From Deltaproteobacteria bacterium (GTDB lineage Bacteria > Myxococcota_A > Polyangia > GCA-2747355), in the NCBI GenBank assembly GCA_020633415.1, contig JACKDQ010000012.1:49705-113704 (forward strand): a DNA stretch of 64,000 bases, written 5' to 3'. Below are positions 24,926 through 33,829 of this stretch, one piece after another. The first letter of the stretch is position 1. Each line of letters begins with the position of its first letter. A program made the position numbers and the translations under genes. The notes under the pieces were generated by a model, which saw only the letters and a program-made list of their open reading frames with translations, had not been told where the DNA came from and did no database searches.

Positions 24926-25909
24926 CTAAAAGAAATAGTAGCCGGTGGCGCCCAAGTAGAAGGCGTTGCGGAAACCACCGTCGACGCGCAGCGAAACCAC
25001 ATCGCTGAGCTTGAAGTCAAAGCCGACCAGCAGGTGCAGCATCGGCAACACCGGCGGCACAGCGTCGGACTTGAACTGGTGCGGGTTGTCGGGATCGTCC
25101 GGTCCGCTGCCCAGCGCTTTGGCTTGCCGATCGCGTGACGCCGCGCTGGCGCCCTGCCAGGCGTTGGGATCGACGCCTTTGGGAAAACAGAGGTTTTCGT
25201 TGCCGGCGTTCTCTTTAACGCAGCGCGCGGGATCGTTACTGATCCGCAGCAGATCGCCAAGCACGATGCTCACGCCAACGCCTGCGCCGTAAACGAAGGA
25301 GACCCACTTAGCGATCTCGGCGTGCCAGACAAAATGGGCACCGAAGGTGAGCATGTTGAAGTTGCTAAAGACGACATAGTCGGTCTTGCGCTCGGGCGAT
25401 TCACCCTTACCGAGCCAGTTGCCGTCCTCGGGACCGTAGAGACCAAAATCGATCGAGAAGGCGATGTCGAAGTTACCTTTGCGGCGAATCGCTTCGGCAC
25501 CGAAGGCCATCGCGTTGAGCGGCGTGCTGGCCTGGGTAGCGACCGCGTTGAAAAACCAGGGATGGAGGAACATCGCGCGCATGTGCAGGCCGATGCCCCA
25601 CAGTGCGCTCGGCGTCGTCTGCTTTTTGATCACCGGCGTCGGTGGGGGCGGCGGCTCGTCCACGCTGCCGCCCGGCTCGTCGGGCCCTCTGGGCGAACTG
25701 CGCTTGGCGGGCTCGTCGGGATCGCCGCTCGGCTTGGCCGGCTCGTCGCTGCTCGGTTTCGACGGTTCATCGGCGCCGCCGCTCGGCTTGGCCGGCTCGT
25801 CGCTGCTCGACGGTGGTGTCGGTTCGTCGCTGCTTGGCTGGGCCCAACTCAGATTGCAGAGCAACAGTATACAGCTGGCGGCGATGATCGCGCGCGACGG
25901 TCGAATCAT
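24926..25909 (-). CDS. Outer-membrane beta-barrel-like protein with Pro/Asp/Glu repeat linker
   Basis: 327 aa. Signal peptide to about residue 24 (LSWAQ). Residues ~26-90 are a low-complexity repeat based on SSDEPAKPSG. The remaining ~230 residues alternate apolar and polar positions with many aromatic and Gly residues (FDIAFSIDFGLYG, NMLTFGAHFVWH, WVSFVYGAGVGVSIVLG, VSLRVDGGFRNAFYLG) and end in Tyr-Tyr-Phe-Phe. A terminal Phe is the classic sorting signal of barrel proteins. The N-terminal repeat probably spans the periplasm or peptidoglycan. No homologue is recognised beyond the barrel class. Confidence 0.8.
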   Translation of the reverse strand: MIRPSRAIIAASCILLLCNLSWAQPSSDEPTPPSSSDEPAKPSGGADEPSKPSSDEPAKPSGDPDEPAKRSSPRGPDEPGGSVDEPPPPPTPVIKKQTTPSALWGIGLHMRAMFLHPWFFNAVATQASTPLNAMAFGAEAIRRKGNFDIAFSIDFGLYGPEDGNWLGKGESPERKTDYVVFSNFNMLTFGAHFVWHAEIAKWVSFVYGAGVGVSIVLGDLLRISNDPARCVKENAGNENLCFPKGVDPNAWQGASAASRDRQAKALGSGPDDPDNPHQFKSDAVPPVLPMLHLLVGFDFKLSDVVSLRVDGGFRNAFYLGATGYYFF

Positions 25910-25993
25910 GCTCGGTCACCTCGTAGCGTAAAGAGACCCATCAAAACAGGCTCATCGCCGATTGGCAAGGGCTGGGCCTTGCGCATGCACCAT

Positions 25994-26005
25994 AACCGAT
26001 CGGTT
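25994..26005. repeat. Perfect 12-bp palindrome AACCGATCGGTT
   Basis: It lies in the divergent barrel-protein / M28 peptidase intergenic region, 14 bp from the inverted repeat at 26019-26047. Possible operator. Confidence 0.45.
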
Positions 26006-26018
26006 AAATTCGCGCGCT

Positions 26019-26047
26019 ACCGGTCGGTCGCTGACAAATCGACCGGT
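26019..26047. repeat. Inverted repeat ACCGGTC-N15-GACCGGT
   Basis: Perfect 7-bp arms, 26019-26025 and 26041-26047. It overlaps the expected -35 to -60 zone of the M28 peptidase promoter, so it could bind a regulator of either divergent gene. Confidence 0.4.
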
Positions 26048-26085
26048 CTGCGGTGTTTGCGCTTTTTCGTCTATCGTCGCCGGCC

Positions 26086-26091
26086 TAGCAT
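26086..26091 (+). promoter_or_regulatory. -10-like TAGCAT, 6 nt before GTG start (leaderless candidate)
   Basis: The start codon at 26098 would coincide with the predicted transcription start. No ribosome-binding site is present. Confidence 0.4.
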
Positions 26092-26097
26092 GTCGCC

Positions 26098-28428
26098 GTG
26101 CGCACCCGACCGTTGGTTGCCTATGGCTGTTTGGCGCTGCTGACCGCGCTAATCGCGCTGCGCTATCGCCCCCCTTCAGCCGTCGAACAGACCGCATCGC
26201 TCAGCAGCTTTTCCGCGCAGCGCGCCTGGCAACAGCTGACGCGCATCAGTGCCGATCGGTCGCCGCATCCTGTCGGCAGTTTGAAAAACGCAGCCCTGCG
26301 CAAGCGGCTGATCGTCGAGCTCAAGGCGCTCGGCCTAGCCCCAGAAATCCAGCGCCAGTTGGTCTGCAGCGCTGCCTATCGCGAGTGTGCCCAAGTGACG
26401 AACATCCTCGTGCCCGTGCTCGCACGCGGCGCCACGCGCAAAGGACCGCGCTCACGCGACGCAGTCTTGTTGGTCGCACATTACGACTCCGCGCCGGTCT
26501 CGCCGGGCGTTGGCGATGACGGTTTGGGCGTGGCCGCTGCACTGGAGGTCGCTCGCGCCGTGCGCGCTGGAAACTTCGCGGCACGCTGGCCGTTCTACCT
26601 GCTGTTCACCGACGGAGAAGAAGCGGGCTTGCTCGGCGCCGAGGCCTTTATCAAACACCACCCATTGGCGCAGCGCACCGCCGCAGTCGTCAACATCGAA
26701 GCCCGCGGCGTCGCTGGGCCGAGCATGCTGTTCGAACTCGCAGCGGGCAACGCCGCTGCAGTGAAATTGATCGGCAGCGCGGTGGCGCGACCGATCACCA
26801 GCTCGCTGTTTTACGATATCTACCGGCGGATGCCGAATGACACCGATTTCTCGGTGTTTCGTCGGGCAAATATCCGCGGCTTCAACATGGCGCTACTCGG
26901 CAAGGCGCAGTTTTACCACACGCCGAACGACGATCTTGAGCATGCCAGCATCGCCTCACTCCAGCACCACGGAGACAACGCTCTGGCACTGATTCGCGGC
27001 CTGCTGCAAAGCGAGGACCCGCGCTTGCTGGCCGCGCAGGATGCGGTGTTCTTCGACCTGCTCGCCGCGACGGTGGTCCGCTGGCCGCTGCGCTGGCGTT
27101 TTGCGCTTGGCGTGTTGCCACTGTTCTTGCTCACCGTCGGTGTGCTCTGGGCACGACAGCGCCAAGCGCTGCGTGCAACGCAGCTGGGCTGGGGCGCCCT
27201 GACGGTTATCGTCGCCGTGCTACTCACGGCGAGCGTCGCGGGACTGATCCACCTGCTGCTCGATCGCCTCGGCGCGCTGAGCAGCCCTTGGGTCGCATAT
27301 CCGCAGCCGCTGTTGATCGCGATGGTCGGTCTGGCACTCAGCTCGACGCTGGCGATCTATCGCGCCTTCGGCAAACGGTTGAACGATGCGAGCAGTTTTT
27401 TCGCGCTCTGGCTCGGCTACAGCCTGATCGGCCTGCTGAGCTGCGCGCTGCTGCCCGCCGCTTCGTTCGTCTTGGTCGTCCCCGCTACCGTGGCCGGCCT
27501 ATTGGGACTGCTAGCGCGCGGACGGCCGGGTCCGCTGGCTGCAGTCGCTAGCGCGCTCGGCGCGGGTTTGCTGATCTTGCCGATCGCCTGGTTGATCTAT
27601 CCCGCGATCGGCACGTTCGGGATCAGCGCGATCGCGCTGTTGGCTGCGCTGATCATCGCACCGATGGCGCGCGCGTTATTGGGGCCGAGTGCGCGTCGGA
27701 TCGACGCATACGGCCCGCTCGCGCTGACCGTCCTCGGCCTACTGCTGTTTGCCCTGCTCCCCAAACAGAGTGCGGCTGTGCCCTCGCGCGCAACATTGGC
27801 ATTCGCCCAAGATCACGACCGGCAGCGGGCGCGACTGCTGCTCTATACCCATCGTAGTCAGCCACCGCACGAGCTGATCGCGCGCGGGTCGTTCAGCGGG
27901 CCGTTGCGACGACCTTTTGACTGGTCGCGGCAGGGTAGCATCGAAGCGGCCTATATCGCCCAGACCACCGCGGTGAACCAGCTCGTCGGCGCAACACTGC
28001 GCATCGACGCCGGGCCGGCTGCGGGCCAGCTTACGCTGCGCGTCGAGCCGCCCGCGCAGACGCAACGCCTGATCGTCTCACTGCCGCCTACGCTGCGCGT
28101 CGCATCGGCCACGATCGGGGCCACCCAAACCACGGCGGTCTTGGGTCGGGCAACGCGCCAGCAAACCCACTACAGTTTCTGGCTGGGCGAGCAGACCCCG
28201 CTGACGCTGGTCATCGACGCGCCGTCCTCAGCCGGTGCACGGCTTTCGATCGCCACGTTGTCCGTCGGATTACCGGGAGCGATCGCGCGGCTCGCCAAGG
28301 CACGACCGGCGTGGGCGATTCGCTCCCACTACGACGACCATACCGTGGTTACGCGCAGCTTTGCGATCCAACCGACAGCAGCGGGCTCACAGCCGAGCGA
28401 ATCGACACCAGCAGCCAAGACGCGCTGA
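26098..28428 (+). CDS. Multipass membrane M28 metallopeptidase, ERMP1/Pff1-like
   Basis: 776 aa from GTG 26098. One N-terminal membrane span (~7-22) precedes an M28 peptidase domain (~40-310). Its di-zinc ligands are in place: His128 (VAHYDS), Asp140 (GDDGLG), catalytic Glu174-Glu175 (TDGEEAGLLG), Glu201 (NIEARG) and His274 (FYHTPNDD). About eight further spans follow (~335-580), then a ~190-residue soluble C-terminal beta domain. This order matches eukaryotic ERMP1/Pff1 vacuolar peptidases and their bacterial relatives. The catalytic domain probably faces outward. Aminopeptidase activity is inferred from family. The thioesterase gene begins 40 bp downstream with its own promoter-like box. 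Confidence 0.92.
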   Translation: MRTRPLVAYGCLALLTALIALRYRPPSAVEQTASLSSFSAQRAWQQLTRISADRSPHPVGSLKNAALRKRLIVELKALGLAPEIQRQLVCSAAYRECAQVTNILVPVLARGATRKGPRSRDAVLLVAHYDSAPVSPGVGDDGLGVAAALEVARAVRAGNFAARWPFYLLFTDGEEAGLLGAEAFIKHHPLAQRTAAVVNIEARGVAGPSMLFELAAGNAAAVKLIGSAVARPITSSLFYDIYRRMPNDTDFSVFRRANIRGFNMALLGKAQFYHTPNDDLEHASIASLQHHGDNALALIRGLLQSEDPRLLAAQDAVFFDLLAATVVRWPLRWRFALGVLPLFLLTVGVLWARQRQALRATQLGWGALTVIVAVLLTASVAGLIHLLLDRLGALSSPWVAYPQPLLIAMVGLALSSTLAIYRAFGKRLNDASSFFALWLGYSLIGLLSCALLPAASFVLVVPATVAGLLGLLARGRPGPLAAVASALGAGLLILPIAWLIYPAIGTFGISAIALLAALIIAPMARALLGPSARRIDAYGPLALTVLGLLLFALLPKQSAAVPSRATLAFAQDHDRQRARLLLYTHRSQPPHELIARGSFSGPLRRPFDWSRQGSIEAAYIAQTTAVNQLVGATLRIDAGPAAGQLTLRVEPPAQTQRLIVSLPPTLRVASATIGATQTTAVLGRATRQQTHYSFWLGEQTPLTLVIDAPSSAGARLSIATLSVGLPGAIARLAKARPAWAIRSHYDDHTVVTRSFAIQPTAAGSQPSESTPAAKTR

Positions 28429-28456
28429 GTCGCTATACGAAACGGCAGCGCTGGCA

Positions 28457-28462
28457 TAGACT
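28457..28462 (+). promoter_or_regulatory. -10-like TAGACT, 6 nt before GTG start (leaderless candidate)
   Basis: Same layout as the box before the upstream M28 gene. No ribosome-binding site precedes the GTG at 28469. Confidence 0.42.
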
Positions 28463-28468
28463 GCCGCG

Positions 28469-29263
28469 GTGCTGCTCGAACAACTGCTCAACCAACGCAT
28501 CGATCATCCTCGGGCCACGCTGCACTTTCCGGCGGCGTGGGGCCAAGGGCGCGCAACCTTCGGCGGGGTGGTTTGCGCGGCTGCGCTGTCGCAAGCGCGA
28601 AGCTGTCTGCCCGCCGAGGATCGCCCGCTGCGAACGTTCAACGTTAGCTTCATCGCACCGGTCGAAGCGGGTGATGCCGAGCTGACCAGCGCGTGTCTAC
28701 GATCGGGCGCGACGCTGTCTTACACCCGCAGCGAAATCCGCCAAGAAGGCGAATGCTGCGCCTTGATCGACGCCGCCTTTGGCGTTGAACGCGACTCCGC
28801 CCTATCGGTCGCTGATGCACCGCGCCCGGCGGCTGCCGACGTCGACCAGGTCGCCGAGTTACCCTACATCGCGGGCGTGACACCGGTCTTTACCCAGCAG
28901 TTCGCTTACCGCTTTACCGACGGGGCGTTTCCGTTCACCGGCGCCGACAGCGCGTCGTTCGCCGGCTGGTGTCGCTTTCGCAACGCCTCGGGTCCGGCCA
29001 CCGCTGAGGCGATGGCGATGTTGGTCGACGCTTGGCCGCCACCCTTGCTGTCGATGTTGGCCGCCGCTGCTCCCTCGAGCTCTGTACAGTGGTCGATGCA
29101 ACTGCTCGCGACCCCCAATGCTGCACTCGACGATTGGTGGTTCTTTGCCGCCGAAACCCGCCAGGCTGGCGGCGGCTACGGTTGCTGCACCGCAACGCTC
29201 TGGGATCCCGACGGCGTTGCCGTGGCCCGCTCGGTGCAATTGGTCGCGGTGTTCGATCGTTAG
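28469..29263 (+). CDS. Acyl-CoA thioesterase (TesB-like double hotdog)
   Basis: 264 aa from GTG 28469. It has the two-hotdog TesB plan. The first unit contains WGQGRATFGGVVCAAALSQA and RTFNVSFIAPVEAGDAELTS, and the second contains DSASFAGWCRFRNA, AMAMLVDAWPPPLLSML and SSSVQWSMQLLA. The C-terminal DDWWFFAAETRQAGGGYGCCTATLWDPDGVAVARSVQLVAV is the typical end. The enzyme hydrolyses acyl-CoA to fatty acid and CoA in the cytoplasm; chain-length preference cannot be read. No signal peptide. It follows the M28 peptidase and precedes ada, with no obvious functional link. Confidence 0.88.
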   Translation: MLLEQLLNQRIDHPRATLHFPAAWGQGRATFGGVVCAAALSQARSCLPAEDRPLRTFNVSFIAPVEAGDAELTSACLRSGATLSYTRSEIRQEGECCALIDAAFGVERDSALSVADAPRPAAADVDQVAELPYIAGVTPVFTQQFAYRFTDGAFPFTGADSASFAGWCRFRNASGPATAEAMAMLVDAWPPPLLSMLAAAAPSSSVQWSMQLLATPNAALDDWWFFAAETRQAGGGYGCCTATLWDPDGVAVARSVQLVAVFDR

Positions 29264-29330
29264 CGCAGCGCCGAATACGTTGTCGATTTTTCGGTAGAGC
29301 AAATCGCGCAGGCTGGTCAGACTCAACCTG

Positions 29331-30419
29331 ATGCCGAGCCCCAGCCACCGATCAGCAGCGCACCCAGTGCGGCCGAGCCCTGCGGAGATGTATCGCGCGG
29401 TGGTCGACCGCGACCAAAGCTACATTGGCGTGTTCTGGCTCGGCGTGCGCACAACGATGATCTTTTGCCGCCCGGGCTGCCCGGCGCGTTGTCCCCGGCG
29501 CGAGAACATCGTGTTCTTCCTTTCGACCGACGCCGCGCGCGACGCCGGATTCCGCCCCTGTTTGCGCTGTCGGCCGCTGGAGACCGACGACGAGCCGCGC
29601 TGGTTGCCGACGGTTTTAGCGCGAATCAACGCCGAGCCACAGACGCCGCTACGCGATCGCCAGCTGCGCCAGCTCGGCGTCGAACCGAGCACGGTTCGAC
29701 GCTGGTTCAAGCAACACTACGGCATGACGTTTCAAAGCTTCGCGCGCCGTCGGCGACTGGGCGCAGCGCTCGATCAACTCAATGCGGGTGCGGACCTGAC
29801 GGACACCGCCTATCAAAGCGGCTATCAGTCACCGAGTGGCTTTCGCGAAGCCTTCGCCAAGGCCTTCGGTGAACCCCCAGGGCGCGCACGCGATCGCCGA
29901 GCGCTGAGCTATCGACGGATCGCCACGCCGCTCGGCGAAATGGTCGCGGCGGCGAGCGAGCGTGAAATCTGTCTGCTCGCGTTTTGTCAGCCGACGCAAC
30001 GGCTCGAACATCAGCTGCAGCGACTGGCCGGTCATGCCCGCTGTCCGGCGATCGCGCGAAGCAGCCCGCTGCTCGATCGACTGGCCGAACAGCTTGCCGA
30101 GTACTTTGCTGCGCAACGCGCGGCCTTCGATCTCCCGATCGCCGAGTGGGGTACGCCGTTTCAGTGCCGGGTCTGGCGCGAGCTTTGCGCGATTCCGATC
30201 GGTGAGACGATCAGCTACGGCACCCTCGCCCACCGCATCGATTGCCGAGGAGGACAGCGCGCTGTTGGGCGCGCCAATGGCGAAAACCGCCTGGCGATCA
30301 TCGTCCCCTGTCATCGCGTCGTGCGCAGCGATGGCGCGCTCGGCGGCTACGGCGGCGAAGTCTGGCGCAAGGCGCGCTTGCTCGAACTAGAGCAGCGTTG
30401 GCAAGCCGAGCGAAGCTGA
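29331..30419 (+). CDS. ada: Bifunctional Ada: methylphosphotriester sensor / O6-methylguanine-DNA methyltransferase
   Basis: 362 aa. The N-terminal Ada domain has zinc Cys46, Cys50, Cys77 and Cys80, with spacing identical to E. coli Ada (38, 42, 69, 72). Cys46 is the expected acceptor for phosphotriester methyl groups. An AraC-type helix-turn-helix follows (~95-190, DTAYQSGYQSPSGFREAF), then the methyltransferase domain with acceptor Cys327 in IVPCHRV. Methylated Ada activates its own gene in relatives. The first ATG is used; Met20 is an alternative with GGAG immediately before it. It is monocistronic. Confidence 0.95.
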   Translation: MPSPSHRSAAHPVRPSPAEMYRAVVDRDQSYIGVFWLGVRTTMIFCRPGCPARCPRRENIVFFLSTDAARDAGFRPCLRCRPLETDDEPRWLPTVLARINAEPQTPLRDRQLRQLGVEPSTVRRWFKQHYGMTFQSFARRRRLGAALDQLNAGADLTDTAYQSGYQSPSGFREAFAKAFGEPPGRARDRRALSYRRIATPLGEMVAAASEREICLLAFCQPTQRLEHQLQRLAGHARCPAIARSSPLLDRLAEQLAEYFAAQRAAFDLPIAEWGTPFQCRVWRELCAIPIGETISYGTLAHRIDCRGGQRAVGRANGENRLAIIVPCHRVVRSDGALGGYGGEVWRKARLLELEQRWQAERS

Positions 30420-30434
30420 GTGAGTCAGTGTGGA

Positions 30435-31685
30435 TCAGTTGCAGTCGAGGTGTCGCAGCGCCAAAGTGCCTTGACCGTCGTTTTCAAACACCCAGAGCGT
30501 TAGGCCGGCCCACGCAGTCCAGGCGGCGCGCGGCGGCGGCTTGAGCGGAATCGGTCGACCGACACTGCGCTTTAGCTGGGGCACACATCGGGCGCGCCAG
30601 CCCTGTTGCTGCTTGTAGCACAGCGGCTTGACGTCGGCGCTAAAGGTGACGCGGGAATGCGCTTGCGTCTTTCTCAGTCGAGCGTGACGCCGGCGATTCA
30701 GCTTGCCTTGGGCATCGATCGAAACCACACCTTCGCCATCGAGAGCGATCGATGTGTCGCGGCGGGTCGAACTCGCGAAAAAGGCCGGCGCGCTCCCCGC
30801 AACAACGACCGAGCGCTTGAGCTGATAGACCTCTGCCGCGGCAAACGGCGCACGGATCGCACGAACGACCGAATTCACCAGAGACACCTGGCCACTGCGG
30901 AGCGCGCGGCAAAGCTGAGCCGGCGTTCGCGCAGCGCGGTTCCCCGGACGCGGACGACAGTTCTCGCGCAGCGCCTCGACCTCGGCGGCGGGCAACGCGG
31001 CGCTGCGCCCCTCGACGACCAACAGCAACGCACGACTGTCATCGCTGTCGAAAAAGACCTTTGCATCGCTCAGCGGTCCGATCACGGTCGCCGCCCGACG
31101 GGTGACGCGAATGCCATCGATCTGGTAGCTCACCGGCAAGTATTCGTAAGCGGCAGTCGCGCCCGGCAAGCGATGTTTAAAGACCACGCTCAGCGCTTCT
31201 TCTTGGGCGACCGTCTCAACGATCTGGCAGTTCTGCCCCTCGCTATATTGCTGATGCACCGTACCGTCGGGAGCGATCACCGCCACGCGGCAGGGCCCTG
31301 GCCGCTCGACGGGCGGAATCGCCAAGGCGACAAAGTGAGCACCGAGCACCTCGAGCCGCAGCTCACCCGGGGCACCTTGTTTGGCGTCGAAGGCGTGCAA
31401 CGTACGCTGGACTTGAAGCGAAAGATCGGTGGTGGAAAAGGAGAGCCAAGCGAAGCGGCCCGTCGAGTCGTCAGCCGCTCCATAGTCTTTGAGATAAGCC
31501 AGATCGTAGACGTTGTCGCGCTCGACCGCTGTAGCCAGCGCATAGGTTTCTACACCCGAAACCAGTGGGCGATAAACCTGCTGCCGACAGTTGCCCCGCG
31601 CCTGACGAGGCGTCTGAGCCATCGCGTCGGTAACGATCGCCAGCGCAAGCAGTGCGATCAGCGGTGATAGGATGGAACGCGCCAT
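30435..31685 (-). CDS. Secreted protein of unknown function
   Basis: 416 aa. Signal peptide to residue ~23 (IVTDAMAQ). The mature part is mostly beta-strand with scattered Cys (residues ~33, ~130, ~153, ~240, ~260, then a C-terminal cluster with LCYKQQQGWRARC). A segment LFVxDx(D/S)xSRALLLVVEGRSAALP-like and a C-terminal WTAWAGLTLWVFENDGQGTL strand pair suggest an extracellular beta fold. I recognise no family and no catalytic motif. It ends 15 bp from the convergent ada stop. Its ATG is preceded by TACCGT without a ribosome-binding site. Confidence 0.7.
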   Translation of the reverse strand: MARSILSPLIALLALAIVTDAMAQTPRQARGNCRQQVYRPLVSGVETYALATAVERDNVYDLAYLKDYGAADDSTGRFAWLSFSTTDLSLQVQRTLHAFDAKQGAPGELRLEVLGAHFVALAIPPVERPGPCRVAVIAPDGTVHQQYSEGQNCQIVETVAQEEALSVVFKHRLPGATAAYEYLPVSYQIDGIRVTRRAATVIGPLSDAKVFFDSDDSRALLLVVEGRSAALPAAEVEALRENCRPRPGNRAARTPAQLCRALRSGQVSLVNSVVRAIRAPFAAAEVYQLKRSVVVAGSAPAFFASSTRRDTSIALDGEGVVSIDAQGKLNRRRHARLRKTQAHSRVTFSADVKPLCYKQQQGWRARCVPQLKRSVGRPIPLKPPPRAAWTAWAGLTLWVFENDGQGTLALRHLDCN

Positions 31686-31789
31686 ACGGTAGGACCGAGT
31701 TGCTTAGATCTAGCGGTGACAGCCGATCCGCGCAAGCGTGCTTTGCGTTTCCCCAATGAAATACCAGCAAGCACCGCAATGTTAAGGCG

Positions 31790-32857
31790 TTATTCGCGAG
31801 ACAAAAAGGTGCGAAACAGCCGCTCACCGGCATGCAGATGCGCAACGGAAGCATATTCATCGGGCTGATGGGCCTGGGCGGCTTGACCCGGCCCCCAGTT
31901 GACCGCGTCGATCCCTTGCTCGGCAAAGCGCGCGACATCGGTCCAAGCCTGCTTGGGTGCGACGCTCAGCTGGCAACGATCGATCAAGGTATCGAGCACA
32001 GCATTATCGACGGGAATCGGCCCCGACGGTGAGCGATCGACAAACGCGATCGCGGCGCGCTCAGCGACCAACTCGCGTACCTGCGCCTCCGCATCGGCAA
32101 GGCTGCGCTGCGGACCAAAGCGGTAGTTGAGATTGATCCAAAACGAATCAGGCACGACGTTGCGCGCACTGCCGCCTCCGGCGAGGGTTGCCACCATCAC
32201 TTCGCGATAGGTCAAACTGTGCGGCCCTGCGCTGAGCTGCTGATCGAGCACCGGGCGTTGGGCCAGCGTTTCGAGCAGTGGAAGCGCCCGATAGATCGCG
32301 TTTTCGCCCTGCCAGGGTCGCGCCGAATGGGCGGCCCGGCCGGTCACGGTCAAGCGCGCATGCAACGTACCCATGCAACCCAGCTGGAGCACGTTGTCGC
32401 TGGGCTCGAGGCATACCGCCAGGTCGATCGACTTGAGCCAGTCGAGCTTGGCGAAGACCGGGATCAAGCCGCTGTCGTCGTAGTTGCCTTCCTCGCCGCT
32501 GTAGAAGATGTAAGCGACATCGAAAGCCGGCGCGCTCAGTGGTTCGGCGAGCAGCTGCCACATCAGCGCGACACCACCTTTCATATCGCTGGCGCCCAGT
32601 CCATATAGCCGGTCACCCTCGATACGCGGCGTGTTTTGCGCCGTCGGTGGCACCGTGTCGAGGTGGCCGACCAGCGCGACGAGGCGCGCATGGTTGCGTT
32701 GCTTGGGGCGCAAGATCAGGTTGTGCTCGATGCGGATCAGTTCGTGCTGCGCGAGGCAGCGCTGCAACTGCGCAGCGAGGTAGTCGCAGACCGCGGCCTC
32801 GTCGCCGGTGACGCTGGAGATTTCGACCAAGGCCAAGGTGCGTTTGACCAAATCCAT
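31790..32857 (-). CDS. dapE: Succinyl-diaminopimelate desuccinylase (M20)
   Basis: 355 aa. M20 di-zinc motifs are present in order: GHLDTVPP (His, catalytic Asp), ASDMKGG, SGEEGNYD (catalytic Glu), CLEPSDN and a C-terminal AHQPDEY; the dimerisation domain has RAAHSARPW. The overall wording, especially SDMKGGVALM and TGRAAHSARPWQGENA, fits the actinobacterial-type DapE group. It hydrolyses N-succinyl-LL-DAP to succinate and LL-DAP in lysine/peptidoglycan precursor synthesis. Its partner genes dapC and dapD lie 10 kb away as a separate operon on the same strand. TAGGCT ends 6 bases before the ATG. Confidence 0.9.
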   Translation of the reverse strand: MDLVKRTLALVEISSVTGDEAAVCDYLAAQLQRCLAQHELIRIEHNLILRPKQRNHARLVALVGHLDTVPPTAQNTPRIEGDRLYGLGASDMKGGVALMWQLLAEPLSAPAFDVAYIFYSGEEGNYDDSGLIPVFAKLDWLKSIDLAVCLEPSDNVLQLGCMGTLHARLTVTGRAAHSARPWQGENAIYRALPLLETLAQRPVLDQQLSAGPHSLTYREVMVATLAGGGSARNVVPDSFWINLNYRFGPQRSLADAEAQVRELVAERAAIAFVDRSPSGPIPVDNAVLDTLIDRCQLSVAPKQAWTDVARFAEQGIDAVNWGPGQAAQAHQPDEYASVAHLHAGERLFRTFLSRE

Positions 32858-32863
32858 GGCGCT

Positions 32864-32869
32864 AGCCTA
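32864..32869 (-). promoter_or_regulatory. -10-like TAGGCT, 6 nt before dapE ATG (leaderless candidate)
   Basis: A -35-like TTTCGC lies 18 bp further upstream on the minus strand. Confidence 0.42.
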
Positions 32870-32925
32870 GCACCGTTGGCTCTGGCGGCGAAAGCGCGCG
32901 CGACGGAGTCGCCGCCACCGGCGCG

Positions 32926-33513
32926 CTAGAGGTCGAGACTCTGACAGTAGGTCGCGTAGAGCTGGCCCTTGAGCGTACCCTCGGGAAACACGGCCTCGAG
33001 CTCGAGCGCGAGGAAGCGCGGGCTGGCCGCTGCGCCGAGATCGGCCGCCAAGTAGCGCGCGCTGCCGCTGGTCGACTTGGTCAGCGGCTTATCCTTCAAC
33101 ACGAGCTTGGCGAAGTCGAACAAGGTCACGCTGACCGACATCGCGGCCAACTGAGGCGGCATCACGCTGATCACGATCGTCCGGTCGGGCGTCGGCGAGG
33201 AAGCCGTCGGGCAGCCGAGATCGCCACCGTCGTAGGCTTCGATGTAGATCCCGCCGCTGGTCAGTTCGTGGCCGTAGACAGCGCGGGTAAACGGCAGTTG
33301 GATCCCGGAGAAATCGGCGCTGACGGTGGTCTTCTGGCAATCGCCGCCGCAGACGCTGGGGATGCTCTGCCGCGCGTCGTGCCGCGCGTCGCTAACGGCC
33401 TGAACATCGCTCATCTGGTCGTGCAGTGCATCGCGTGCGGACGCATCTCGCGCAGACGGCGACGAGCCACTGCAACCCACCAAGCATACGACGCCGAGAG
33501 CCAGCCTGTTCAT
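32926..33513 (-). CDS. Small lipoprotein of unknown function
   Basis: 195 aa. Very short signal with lipobox LVGC, lipid Cys14. A ~40-residue Ala/Asp/Ser-rich linker (ARDASARDALHDQ) is followed by a compact beta domain (TTVSADFSGIQLPFTRAVYG, GGIYIEAYDGGDLGC, RTIVISVMPPQLAAMSVSVTLFDFA). Three Cys after the linker could form disulfides. It stands 68 bp after the dapE start codon on the same strand, i.e. upstream of dapE; the separate dapE promoter-like box argues against an operon. Function unknown. Confidence 0.72.
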   Translation of the reverse strand: MNRLALGVVCLVGCSGSSPSARDASARDALHDQMSDVQAVSDARHDARQSIPSVCGGDCQKTTVSADFSGIQLPFTRAVYGHELTSGGIYIEAYDGGDLGCPTASSPTPDRTIVISVMPPQLAAMSVSVTLFDFAKLVLKDKPLTKSTSGSARYLAADLGAAASPRFLALELEAVFPEGTLKGQLYATYCQSLDL

Positions 33514-33829
33514 GGCTGCAGTTCATAGCACAACAGCCCGGGATTGTTGAACTCAGAGTGCGAGCGGGCGACGCGATCCGATCTGTCATGATCATCACAG
33601 CTGATCGCTGACAGCGGAGACAACCCGCTGATCGGTTTTCGGAAAACGACGGCACGGCGATGGCGGTATACGTGATGATTGCGGCTGCATCTACCTGCCG
33701 AATCACCTACCTGGCGAATCACGCGTCCGATGGCACTGCCAGCAACGTCTACGTCTGGCGTTGGGCCGATTGAGACCGCGGACCGATTGAAACGTTGGGC
33801 AGCCTCGCCGAGCGGCGTTGAGCGCCTTG
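33514..33829. other. Intergenic between GAPDH end and lipoprotein start
   Basis: 316 bp. It contains a 16-bp tandem duplication (listed separately) and presumably the lipoprotein promoter. No gene is supported. Confidence 0.5.
33691..33722. repeat. Tandem 16-bp duplication
   Basis: CTACCTGCCGAATCAC followed directly by CTACCTGGCGAATCAC, one mismatch. It could be a duplicated binding site or neutral slippage. Confidence 0.85.
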
